From positions 95,618 to 159,617 of the forward strand of contig JBNKKR010000002.1 of assembly GCA_050291935.1 (NCBI GenBank): 64,000 bases of DNA, in the 5' to 3' direction. The number at the start of each line of letters is the position of its first letter. Within the stretch, counting starts at the first letter, position 1. Origin of the DNA: Desulfocapsa sp050291935. Lineage in GTDB: Bacteria; Desulfobacterota; Desulfobulbia; Desulfobulbales; Desulfocapsaceae. The notes under the pieces are model-generated. The model did no database searches and was not told the origin of the DNA. It saw only the letters and a list, made by a program, of their open reading frames with translations. Both the position numbers and the translations under genes were made by a program. Of this stretch, positions 16,281 to 24,986 are shown in pieces.

Positions 16281-16561
16281 GGTGACGGGAGGTTTTCTGT
16301 TATTGCGTGGATTAGCAGCCTAATCCATGCAAACTTAGGTTGCGCATGGAAGGTTATTTTCCTTTTTCGCTGTAAAAGTGTTGCACGTATGCATACACAT
16401 ACGCAAAGAACCCAATAAATAAGGGCACATATAACGATTTAACTTGACAAACTCCTTACTAACATGCTGTATTATGTAGTGGTTTCCAGACAGATTATCG
16501 ATGGCTTTTATTGGCTCAAAACCCAGCAGCTTTGTTCGTTCAGCCGAAAAAGATAGAATAC
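16212..16561. other. Intergenic region before the T6SS locus
   Basis: 350 bases between fumarase and the first T6SS-locus gene. Besides the GTTGACA cluster at the left and the promoter candidate at 16444-16473, I see no gene. A TTG start at 16511 would move the first gene into this stretch but has no ribosome site. Confidence 0.5.
16444..16473 (+). promoter_or_regulatory. Sigma-70-like promoter for the T6SS operon
   Basis: Perfect -35 TTGACA (16444-16449), 18-base spacer, then TGTATT (16468-16473) with an extended TGC just upstream. It lies about 90 bases before the ATG at 16562 and is the best promoter candidate for the long plus-strand operon. Confidence 0.5.
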
Positions 16562-17806
16562 ATGAGCAAGATTTCTCCCCATCCATCTCTTTTGTCCTAC
16601 CTTGATCGCAAACATGCTCCCCCCCTTCTGCGTCTGCACCTCTTGCCCCATCCCACTCAGCAGACACTGTTTTGCACAGTACCTGACAACGACCCCCTCG
16701 CCCAAGTGTACAAGGCAGCATTTATAACGGACTGTGGAGCAATTATTAAGGAAGTACAACTGCTTATCCAACGCGATACGCCCCTCTTGCCCCAGGGAAA
16801 TGAAACGAATATTAGCAACGCTTTGATTGATGATTATTGGCAGCAAATGGCACGTATCAGGCGTACCAGAAACCCTGAACACAGCATGTTTTTGGGGGCA
16901 CAATTGGGAGAAGATGAAACACTCCTTGCCTTTGCACCACTTGTGTACTGCCGGCAACGGCAAGAATTTATGGAACTATCCTGTCCTCACTGTGGTCAAG
17001 CCCTCTCCCTTTGTAAGGACGACTCCCTGCTCGACCTAGCAGGCCTTGCACCCTATTCCACCTCACTTCGTCGTTACCTGTATTGCTCCTCCTGCCATCA
17101 AAATGGCAATGCTTTTTTTTACACCCTGGAAAAACGAGCGGACGACCCGGCTACACTCTTTGACTGCCGCCAACTGCTCCTTGCTCTTGGCAAATCGACT
17201 TCCGGACAACAAGCAACCCACCCCTGCCCAACATGTCCACAGCGCGAGTCCTGTTTTGGTGATACCAGTACGGTGCTTGACACCATAGCAGTGCTCTCTT
17301 TTTATCCCTTTTTTATGCTGATAAATGAATGTGACTCCTGCGAAGGGTTCCATTTCCTCCCCCTTTTTCACGGACAACACGTAAACTCCTCCCAACAACA
17401 GAACACCAACAGCGACCAGGATGGGGCAATCCACTCCATCTTGCAGACGGTGGTTGAGAACTGGCAATATCCGCCAATGGAGTCAAAGCAGGCCATTCCT
17501 GTCAAAACAGGACATTCCATGGAAGAAACGCTATGTTCAGGACCGTCACAGACCCAGCAAGAGGAGTACGATGACGATCTCAGCCAGGAAACTGTTATTC
17601 TTTCAGCCTCTTCTGTTTCCACTGCCTCCAAAGTAAAACCGGATCAGGATGCAACCATTATCTGTGCGTCAGAAGTCTCCTCAGTCGCCAAACAACAGCA
17701 AGCCGCGACAACACCACGCCAAACCCTGGAACCAAAAAAAGAAGCAGCCAACGAAGATATAGATCTTGCCGAAACGGTAATTCTGAGACCTGGAGAAAAG
17801 TTATGA
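16562..17806 (+). CDS. T6SS-locus zinc-ribbon protein with three ETVI-like tail motifs
   Basis: 414 residues from the ATG at 16562 (a TTG at 16511 would add 17). I do not recognise a family. The middle holds cysteine pairs typical of zinc ribbons: C141/C144 (CPHC), C175/C178 (CSSC), C222/C225/C231 (CPTC...C) and C257/C260 (CDSC). The tail (about 275-414) is disordered in appearance, rich in Gln, Ser and Glu, and contains three similar motifs: SQETVIL (T344), QDATIIC (T365) and AETVILRP (T405). Acidic-T-V/I-I-L sites fit what FHA domains bind when the threonine is phosphorylated. No signal peptide or membrane segment. It is the first gene of the T6SS operon and overlaps the next by four bases. 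Confidence 0.7.
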   Translation: MSKISPHPSLLSYLDRKHAPPLLRLHLLPHPTQQTLFCTVPDNDPLAQVYKAAFITDCGAIIKEVQLLIQRDTPLLPQGNETNISNALIDDYWQQMARIRRTRNPEHSMFLGAQLGEDETLLAFAPLVYCRQRQEFMELSCPHCGQALSLCKDDSLLDLAGLAPYSTSLRRYLYCSSCHQNGNAFFYTLEKRADDPATLFDCRQLLLALGKSTSGQQATHPCPTCPQRESCFGDTSTVLDTIAVLSFYPFFMLINECDSCEGFHFLPLFHGQHVNSSQQQNTNSDQDGAIHSILQTVVENWQYPPMESKQAIPVKTGHSMEETLCSGPSQTQQEEYDDDLSQETVILSASSVSTASKVKPDQDATIICASEVSSVAKQQQAATTPRQTLEPKKEAANEDIDLAETVILRPGEKL

Positions 17807-18552
17807 CTTTTCACCACGATCACCCAGGCCTTGTAAGCACCATCCGCACCTTGTACCGGCAAAACCCGGCAGAGGCAGTCACCACCATTACAAAGTATCT
17901 GCAACAGGAACTGTCATCCAACAGCAAACAGGAGCAACAACAAATACTTGCAAATATACAGAGCGCCTTTACAGCTGACAACACTCAGCACTTACAGGCA
18001 AAACAGGTTGCAAACGATCAGTTCCTCCACTTTTGTTCGCTCTTACTAGGAAAGCAAATAGAAAAGGAAAGGATACACGAGGAGCAATTACAACAGCAAC
18101 TGAACAGGGCCTTAACGGCAATATTTGAAACACTCAATCACCTGATACGAACCATCAATCTCACCCTATACAACAATTCTTCCTCCCAGGAAACCATACG
18201 TTATCTCATTGGCGAACAACTTGATGGATCAGGTGACACATCCTCCCTTGAAACCCACCTTTTACAGATCCACACCGCCTTTGCCACATCACACAAGGCC
18301 TTTAGACGAACCATGCAAAAAACGGTGGAAAAAATCCTGGAAGAACTGAGCCCGGAGAAACTCAGTGCCAAAAGAACCAGTCATGCATCGTTTAATCCCT
18401 TGAAAAAGATGGATGATTTTAAGCAATATCGCAAAACTTACGCAGATTGCCGGGAGTGGTATGACTCCGGACGCTGCGTCGAAGAATTCCTGCGTACATT
18501 TGAAAGAGAATGCACTGCCATAACCAACACCCAAAAAGAGGTAGTACCTTGA
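17803..18552 (+). CDS. Helical T6SS-locus protein, possible stand-alone FHA-C-like domain
   Basis: 249 residues, almost entirely helical. The order of helices and the C-terminal block (FNPLKKMDDFKQYRKTY, then YDSGRCVEEFLRTFERE) recall loosely the C-terminal domain of T6SS FHA proteins (ImpI/VasC/TagH type) without the FHA half. The similarity is weak and judged by eye. It overlaps the preceding gene by ATGA (17803-17806) and the next start by TTGA, so it is translationally coupled on both sides. In other T6SS clusters an FHA protein often sits at this position, just before tssJ. It could instead be an unrelated coiled-coil scaffold. Confidence 0.55.
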   Translation: MTFHHDHPGLVSTIRTLYRQNPAEAVTTITKYLQQELSSNSKQEQQQILANIQSAFTADNTQHLQAKQVANDQFLHFCSLLLGKQIEKERIHEEQLQQQLNRALTAIFETLNHLIRTINLTLYNNSSSQETIRYLIGEQLDGSGDTSSLETHLLQIHTAFATSHKAFRRTMQKTVEKILEELSPEKLSAKRTSHASFNPLKKMDDFKQYRKTYADCREWYDSGRCVEEFLRTFERECTAITNTQKEVVP

Positions 18553-19079
18553 AACACTACACACATCTGGCCATCTTACTTTGCTGTCTGTTTTTTATCT
18601 CCGCGTGCGGGTCGAAGAAACCGGCCCCGCTTCCTGTTCCACAGTGGAACTATGAACGTGATGCCATCACCATTCGCCTCAAATCCAACCAACTGCTCAA
18701 TCAGAATGAAGGGGTGCCCCACACCTTGATGATTGGCCTGTATCAGTTACGCAACAAACATATGTTTGAACAATTAGCGGCCAACCAGGATGGGCTCTAC
18801 CAACTCCTCGACTGCAAACCGTTTGATACAAGTGTCACCTCCGTCAAACGTCTTTTTGTCCAACCTGACCAAGATATCACCATTGTTATGGACCGGCTAG
18901 CCGGGACAAAACATATTGCTATTGTGGCCGGATATATGGTTCTGCAACAGACAAGGATGGTTCGTATTATCGATGTTCCCGTGCTCTACAGCGCGGATAA
19001 AAAAACAGCCAAAGCGGACAAACTACAACTGGTTGTGAACCTGGGTTCGGAACAAATAGCGGCCGTTCTTAAGCGATAG
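18549..19079 (+). CDS. tssJ: T6SS outer-membrane lipoprotein TssJ
   Basis: 176 residues. I prefer the TTG at 18549, overlapping the previous stop as TTGA and preceded by AGAGG, over the upstream ATG at 18510. It gives a proper lipoprotein signal: a hydrophobic stretch then ISAC with Cys20 as lipidation site. The mature part matches TssJ/VasD: NEGVPHTLMIGLYQL, LLDCKPFD, VQPDQDITIVMDR and HIAIVAGY. TssJ anchors in the outer membrane and caps the TssLM membrane complex from the periplasm. It is followed by tssK after 12 bases. Confidence 0.92.
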   Translation: MKHYTHLAILLCCLFFISACGSKKPAPLPVPQWNYERDAITIRLKSNQLLNQNEGVPHTLMIGLYQLRNKHMFEQLAANQDGLYQLLDCKPFDTSVTSVKRLFVQPDQDITIVMDRLAGTKHIAIVAGYMVLQQTRMVRIIDVPVLYSADKKTAKADKLQLVVNLGSEQIAAVLKR

Positions 19080-19091
19080 AGGAGCTTCTCC

Positions 19092-20477
19092 ATGGAAAGA
19101 CCTTTTTTTTGGCATCAGGGCCTCTTTTTACAGCCCCAGCACTTCCAGCTGCAAGACCGCTATATCCAGTCTCAGACCATGCCGTTGCAGACCTTTCTCC
19201 AGCCCCATTTCTGGGGGATTGCCAATTTACAGATCCAAGATGCTGCCCTTGGTAATTTATCCCTTCAGATCCTCAGCGGACAGTTCCAGTTTCCCGACGG
19301 TACCTTTGTTTCTTTACCCGAAAATGGCCTTGTGGATCCCCGTTCCTTTAGTGAAGACTGGGTCGATGGCGGCAAACCCCTCAGGGCAATCTTAGGCCTT
19401 CGCAAATGGAATCCGGCAGGTGAAAATGTTACGCTCCTTTCAAGCCTTGACGATTTGAGCAATGTGGCGACACGCTTCGTCACCACCACAGAACCCGAAG
19501 AAGCGCATGATTTATACCAACCCGGCACCAGTGCCCAGGTAAAACGCCTCCACTATGTGATGAAAATTTTCTGGCACTCTGAGGAAGAGGAGCTGGGTGA
19601 CTATGAGCTTATTCCCCTTGCAAGCCTTGTCCGACAGGGAGACGAGATTGTCCGTACAAAGCAGTTTTTTCCACCCTGCCTCACCATCAATGCCTCAAAA
19701 CCACTGTTCACCCTTATTGCCGAAATCCGTGACCAGCTGGCATCCCGGTCCCATCTATTAGAAGCGTACAAACGTGAGCGAGGTGTACACACCGCGGAAT
19801 TTGGCGCCCAGGACACCATCTTTCTTCTGGCCCTTCGCTCACTCAATCGCTATGTTCCCCAACTGGTCCATATAACCGAAGCAAGCAACGTTCATCCTTG
19901 GACAGTGTATGGAATCCTGCGCCAGGTCATAGGAGAACTTTCCAGTTTTTCAGAAACGGTCAATGTACTGGGTGAGCAGGAAGACGGTGCGTTCTTACTC
20001 CCTCCGTACAACCACCGAAAACTGTATCACTGTTTTTTTACGGCGCAAAAGATACTGCTCAGACTCCTTGATGAAATAACAGCAGGTCCGGAATATATCC
20101 TGGAACTGGTCTACGATGGGGCCTATTACAGCGCTGAACTTTCTGCATCCATGTTTGATGGTCACAACCGCTTTTTTATGGTGCTGGCAACGGAACATGA
20201 TCCTGTACAGGTCGCTAACAGTTTTACAAGCCTTGCCAAAATTGGCTCCCGTGAGTCGCTTCCCTTACTTATCGCAAGAGCCTTGCCCGGCGTGAAGATA
20301 AAACATCTTGAAACGGTTCCCCAGGAACTTCCACGTCGTCCAGGCTCCATCTACTTTCAGGTAGATCACCACGGCGATTTGTGGCAGCAGGTGCAAAAAA
20401 GTCGCCAACTTGCAGTGTTCTGGGACGAAGCCCCCCAAAGCATTAAAGCCGAACTTATGGTTGTCGGCAGGAGATAA
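19092..20477 (+). CDS. tssK: T6SS baseplate protein TssK
   Basis: 461 residues. The family start is clear (PFFWHQGLFLQPQHFQLQD). It links the baseplate wedge (TssEFG) to the cytoplasmic parts of TssL and TssM. Further family-like stretches are the GL-RKWNPAGENV area and the LPxLIARALPGVKIKHL block near residue 395. RBS GAGGAG lies upstream of the ATG. It is cytoplasmic, without signal or membrane segments. Length is typical for TssK. Confidence 0.95.
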   Translation: MERPFFWHQGLFLQPQHFQLQDRYIQSQTMPLQTFLQPHFWGIANLQIQDAALGNLSLQILSGQFQFPDGTFVSLPENGLVDPRSFSEDWVDGGKPLRAILGLRKWNPAGENVTLLSSLDDLSNVATRFVTTTEPEEAHDLYQPGTSAQVKRLHYVMKIFWHSEEEELGDYELIPLASLVRQGDEIVRTKQFFPPCLTINASKPLFTLIAEIRDQLASRSHLLEAYKRERGVHTAEFGAQDTIFLLALRSLNRYVPQLVHITEASNVHPWTVYGILRQVIGELSSFSETVNVLGEQEDGAFLLPPYNHRKLYHCFFTAQKILLRLLDEITAGPEYILELVYDGAYYSAELSASMFDGHNRFFMVLATEHDPVQVANSFTSLAKIGSRESLPLLIARALPGVKIKHLETVPQELPRRPGSIYFQVDHHGDLWQQVQKSRQLAVFWDEAPQSIKAELMVVGRR

Positions 20478-20479
20478 CA

Positions 20480-21154
20480 ATGCAGCTACTCGATTGTTTC
20501 ACGGAACTCATAGCGTACACTTCCTATTTGTTACAAAGCGTTACAAGCGCTCGGACCTCATACGAACAGGTCAAAACGGATATCAGTGCCCTTATCACCA
20601 GTGGTGAAAACACTTTTCATAACAGTCGCTTACCACAGGAAGACTTTGATCTGGCCCGGTTTGCAGTATTCGCCTGGATTGACGAAGCCATTCTCAGTTC
20701 AAATTGGCAGGAAAAGGATAAATGGCAGAGCGAACAACTCCAGCGTATTTATTACCAGACCACCGCAGCCGGTGAACTCTTTTTTGATAAGCTCAACCAG
20801 CTAGGCCCCCAGCAGAATCAGGTACGGGAAGTATACTACCTCTGCCTCAGCCTTGGTTTCACCGGCCGCTACTGCAATCCAGGAGATGAATTTCTTCTGG
20901 AACAACTTAAAAACTCCAATTTGAAAGTACTGGGGGGAACGTCTGACATCCGAACCCTGGAAGAGAAGACACTCTTCCCCGAAGCCTATCTCTTAGGAAA
21001 AACAAAAAAAGCAAGAAGCTCAAAAAACAGTCCTTTCTCACTGGGGCTGATCCTGGGCGGCACAGTACCAATCTTACTGTATATACTCCTGTTTTTTGTT
21101 TATCGATTTGTACTTGGTAACGTGGGTGAAAATTTTCTCTCTTCGGTGCTGTAA
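20480..21154 (+). CDS. tssL: T6SS membrane-complex protein TssL
   Basis: 224 residues, DotU/ImpK family. The cytoplasmic hook domain (about 1-170) has the family pattern FAVFAWIDEAILSS and a VYYLCLSLGFTGRY block. A single C-terminal transmembrane helix (about 186-210) anchors it. There is no OmpA/peptidoglycan-binding extension after the helix, so wall anchoring must come from another protein. It starts three bases after tssK and its TAA overlaps the tssM ATG as TAATG. Confidence 0.94.
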   Translation: MQLLDCFTELIAYTSYLLQSVTSARTSYEQVKTDISALITSGENTFHNSRLPQEDFDLARFAVFAWIDEAILSSNWQEKDKWQSEQLQRIYYQTTAAGELFFDKLNQLGPQQNQVREVYYLCLSLGFTGRYCNPGDEFLLEQLKNSNLKVLGGTSDIRTLEEKTLFPEAYLLGKTKKARSSKNSPFSLGLILGGTVPILLYILLFFVYRFVLGNVGENFLSSVL

Positions 21155-24100
21155 TGAAAAATTTCTTTAAAACCGCATTTAAAATTGGGCTACTCTTGGG
21201 AATGCTCCTGCTTCTTTGCGGACTCAGTTTTGCCTTTGTACTCTTTATGCAGTGGCCATGGTGGGTGGGACTCTTTTTTTTACTGTCCTATCTTGGCATT
21301 TATCTCAGCTACCTTTTTCTTCGTAAACTCCTGCTAAGACGCAGAGAACAGCATTTTGTCCACCAGGTTATCGAACAGGATAATGCCTATATGCGGGGAA
21401 TGGAAAAGGGTACGCAAGGATTACAAGAGCTCCAAAGCCGTTGGCAGGAAGCCATAGAGACCCTGAAATCATCCCATCTGGTAAAACAGGGCAATCCCCT
21501 TTACGTGCTGCCGTGGTATATGGTTATCGGTGAATCCCATTCGGGAAAATCAACGGCCATTCAGAGTGCTGATCTGGCAGCCCCCTTTGCCCAATCTAGC
21601 AAAATAGGCGGTATTGCGGGAACCAGGAATTGCGACTGGTGGTTTTTTGAACAGGCCATCATCCTTGACACCGCAGGACGCTATACCATCCCCCTTGAAG
21701 AGGGAAGGGATAAGGAAGAATGGCAAAAATTTCTCTCCCTTCTGGTCAAATATAGAAAACGGGAACCGCTCAATGGTCTGGTAGTAACCATTGCTGCCGA
21801 TAAACTGTTACAGGCCGACCAGGAAACCATTACCAGCGATGGCCTTAACATTAGAAGACGCATCGACGAACTGATGCGCGTTATGGGCAAAGTATTCCCC
21901 GTTTACGTCCTGGTTACCAAATGCGACTTGGTTCGAGGGATGAGTCAGTTTTGTGAAGAATTACCGGAGAAAACGCTGCAACAGGCCATGGGCCTCATGA
22001 ATAACAAAAATAGTGGGGTTCGTTCATTCCTCCAGGAAGTAGAAAGAAGTATCAACAACAAACTCAGCAACTTACGTATTCAATTATTACATAACGCGCA
22101 AACGACAAAGAGAAAGCGCCCTTCCCTGGCTGGAGATCTACTCCTTTTTCCTGGCGAGTTTAAGCATCTTCACAGTAGGCTCACTCCGTTTATTGAAACC
22201 ACTTTTCAAGAAAACCCCTATCAGGAGCCACCCATCCTCCGCGGTCTCTATTTCAGCAGCGGTCGCCAGGAAGGTACTCCCTACTCTCATTTTCTTCATG
22301 CCCTGGGCTTTGTCAAAGAGCAGGAAGTGTTAGCCGGAACCAACCGTGGATTTTTCCTCCACGATCTCTTCTCTCGTATCTTGCCAGACGACAGGACCCT
22401 TTTCGCGCCAACCCAAAAAGCTCTTGCCTGGGGCAAGCTTACCCGTAACTTGGGCCTTACTGCCTGGGCAACCATCATCCTCAGCCTTTGCGGTCTGCTC
22501 AGTTTTTCCTTTGTAAAAAATCTTTCCACCCTGCAAGGGAGTGCTGAATCCTTTAAACAGTCCATGGTGCTCACCGAGGATCTGGTCACCGACTCTGCAA
22601 TAATTGAACGTTTTCAAAAGGCGGTAAGCGACATTGAGACCAAAAACAATTCCTGGTGGATTCCCCGCTTTGGTCTTCACGAAAGTGAAACGGTTGAAGA
22701 ACAGCTTAAAAACAAGTATTGCCTGCGTTTTAATGAGGAGTTTAATAAAAGACTCAATAGTAAACTGGACTCCACGGTGGCACGATTTTCCCCGGCCACG
22801 CCGGACAATACCACCGGAGCCGTTGTTGCCCATCTGGCCCGTCGCATCAATTTGATTCAAAGCCGTCTTGACGACAATCATTTGACAACGCTGCAAAAAA
22901 TGGTGCAACCATCCTTTTTGCCGCTACTCGCCGAGGAAGATTCAAGGGTCATGAGCAAGCTCAGCACCCAGGTCTTACAGCAGTATCATTATTACCTGCA
23001 TTGGCAGACAAACAAGGACGCACTCCTTCAAGAGCAACGCAAACTCAGACAAAACCTGCAGCATATTCTCACCATTCCGGATACAAGCCTCAATTGGCTG
23101 GTTTCGTGGGTAAATCATAGCTCAGGACTTGAAGCAGTGGATATCCAGGATTTTTGGAATGCCCCCTTAAATCATAAAAACATAGCAACCGTGCCACCGG
23201 CTTTTAGCGTCAAAGGAAAACAACAGATTGATGCATTACTGGCTGATATAGAAAGGGCACTCACCGATCCCCTGCTGATAGCTGCCAACAAGACCCGCTT
23301 TCAACAGTGGTATGGTATGGCCTATAAACAGGTTTGGTATGATTTTGCAGAAAAATTCCCCCAGGCGGAATATTATCTGGATGAAAGCTCCTCCTGGCAA
23401 CAGGCTGCCATCACCATGGCCACCGAAAAAAGCCCATATTTTAGTCTATTACAAACAATGGCCAGGGAGCTTGAGCCCATAGATGAAGATGAAAAGGGAA
23501 ACGAGTGGGTTTTTCTTGTCAACCAAATAGAACTTGCCCGTATTGAAGGACAACGGGAAGCGGCCATCCAGGAAAACAACTCTCTTCTCGCAAAGGTAAC
23601 GAAAAAAGGGAAAAAGGCAATGAGCTCCCTTGAACGAAGCAGTGGCCTTGATACTGCGGAGCTCCTGGCAGGCCAACTTGCTTCCGGGAAACTCTTTAAC
23701 AACTACCAAAAAAGCTTACAGGAAATAAGCCTTGCTGCCTCTTCGCGAAGTGTTTCTTACAGTATGGCAGCAGAAATATTTAAAGAAGATCCGGCCATTT
23801 CAAAATCACCACTCTATCAGGCCAAACGTCATCTGGTTGGTATACGTGCTGAACTTGGTCAACCGGGACAGGAACAAAAGGTGGTCTGGCGACTACTTGC
23901 AGGCCCTCTCACATTCCTGCGCGACTACACATGCCTGGAAGCAGCATGTCATCTTAATGGTTTGTGGGAGAAAAACGTTCTCGTTGAAATCCAGGATATC
24001 ACTGACAAAACGGCATTGAACGACCAGCTCTTTCTAAGTGATGGCTATGCCATCCGGTTTATTAAGGGGCCTGCTGCTCCATTTCTTGGCAGAAGCCTGA

Positions 24101-24969
24101 AAAAAGGATTTTATCCAAAAACCGCCTTAGGCCGGATGATTCCTTTTGAGAAAAAATTTCTCCATTTTCTAAGCGACGGCATTCGTCTGGCCAAGGTCAA
24201 ACCAGACTTTTCCATCAGCGAAGAAATCCCCTTGGAGATGCAACTTGAAGCCGACGAAGCATTTGCCGCTAAGCCGCAGCCGAAAAAAGAGTCCCCCATA
24301 CCACCGGCGCCAACCATCAGGGATAACTATCAGGTACAAATCACTGCAAACCCGACCAGTGTAAACAAGGAGGCATCAATAACCCCCCATGTAACCACTT
24401 TGGAGACGATATGTGGCGCTGAAACGACACAACTGGTAAATCTGAACTATCCCATCCGGAAAAAGATGTCCTGGCAGCCAGAGAAATGTGACACCGTCTC
24501 TTTGCAGATCGAAATTGGCAGTCTGCTTCTTAAGAAAGAGTATAAAGGAAAGCTTGGCTTTGCCTATTTCGCCAAAGATTTTCAAAGTGGCAGTCACCTC
24601 TTTGCACCACGTGATTTTCCGGAACAGAAGAAACAGTTGGGACGATTACGGATAAAAAATATCAAAGTGCATTTTCAAATCAAAGGAGGAAAAGCCCTCA
24701 CAGATATCCTTGACCAACAGGACAAGCGGGCAAAGGCACTTGCCAAGGTTGAAGAACAACGCAAAATCAATATGGCAAACAGCAACCAGGGCATCAAGGA
24801 ACTATTGGCAAACTGGGATCGCAAACAAAAGCGTACTGCCCTTGAAAATCAGGCGGTAAAAAAGGCCTGGCAGGCAAGGCAAGAGGCAAAGGCACGGCAG
24901 ATAAAAGAGAGTTGGGAAGAGAAATTACCCGATGTTCCCCACGATATTACCAGCTGTTGGGATAAATAA
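21154..24969 (+). CDS. tssM: T6SS membrane-complex ATPase-like protein TssM
   Basis: 1271 residues, IcmF family. Two N-terminal transmembrane helices (about 11-32 and 38-57), a cytoplasmic NTPase-like domain with Walker A GESHSGKST (126-134) and DTAGRYT, and a third helix near 430-450. The rest is a long periplasmic region ending in the IcmF C-terminal beta domain that meets TssJ. The intact Walker A suggests nucleotide binding is kept. About 100 charged helical residues at the very end (about 1165-1260, rich in Lys, Glu and Ala) extend past the usual C-terminal domain and look like a coiled coil, which is slightly unusual. Confidence 0.95.
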   Translation: MKNFFKTAFKIGLLLGMLLLLCGLSFAFVLFMQWPWWVGLFFLLSYLGIYLSYLFLRKLLLRRREQHFVHQVIEQDNAYMRGMEKGTQGLQELQSRWQEAIETLKSSHLVKQGNPLYVLPWYMVIGESHSGKSTAIQSADLAAPFAQSSKIGGIAGTRNCDWWFFEQAIILDTAGRYTIPLEEGRDKEEWQKFLSLLVKYRKREPLNGLVVTIAADKLLQADQETITSDGLNIRRRIDELMRVMGKVFPVYVLVTKCDLVRGMSQFCEELPEKTLQQAMGLMNNKNSGVRSFLQEVERSINNKLSNLRIQLLHNAQTTKRKRPSLAGDLLLFPGEFKHLHSRLTPFIETTFQENPYQEPPILRGLYFSSGRQEGTPYSHFLHALGFVKEQEVLAGTNRGFFLHDLFSRILPDDRTLFAPTQKALAWGKLTRNLGLTAWATIILSLCGLLSFSFVKNLSTLQGSAESFKQSMVLTEDLVTDSAIIERFQKAVSDIETKNNSWWIPRFGLHESETVEEQLKNKYCLRFNEEFNKRLNSKLDSTVARFSPATPDNTTGAVVAHLARRINLIQSRLDDNHLTTLQKMVQPSFLPLLAEEDSRVMSKLSTQVLQQYHYYLHWQTNKDALLQEQRKLRQNLQHILTIPDTSLNWLVSWVNHSSGLEAVDIQDFWNAPLNHKNIATVPPAFSVKGKQQIDALLADIERALTDPLLIAANKTRFQQWYGMAYKQVWYDFAEKFPQAEYYLDESSSWQQAAITMATEKSPYFSLLQTMARELEPIDEDEKGNEWVFLVNQIELARIEGQREAAIQENNSLLAKVTKKGKKAMSSLERSSGLDTAELLAGQLASGKLFNNYQKSLQEISLAASSRSVSYSMAAEIFKEDPAISKSPLYQAKRHLVGIRAELGQPGQEQKVVWRLLAGPLTFLRDYTCLEAACHLNGLWEKNVLVEIQDITDKTALNDQLFLSDGYAIRFIKGPAAPFLGRSLKKGFYPKTALGRMIPFEKKFLHFLSDGIRLAKVKPDFSISEEIPLEMQLEADEAFAAKPQPKKESPIPPAPTIRDNYQVQITANPTSVNKEASITPHVTTLETICGAETTQLVNLNYPIRKKMSWQPEKCDTVSLQIEIGSLLLKKEYKGKLGFAYFAKDFQSGSHLFAPRDFPEQKKQLGRLRIKNIKVHFQIKGGKALTDILDQQDKRAKALAKVEEQRKINMANSNQGIKELLANWDRKQKRTALENQAVKKAWQARQEAKARQIKESWEEKLPDVPHDITSCWDK

Positions 24970-24986
24970 TTGTAACGAAAACTAAA

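Noticed and set aside
22330..22908. 192-codon minus-strand frame inside tssM
   Set aside because: Antisense shadow of a clear IcmF-family gene.
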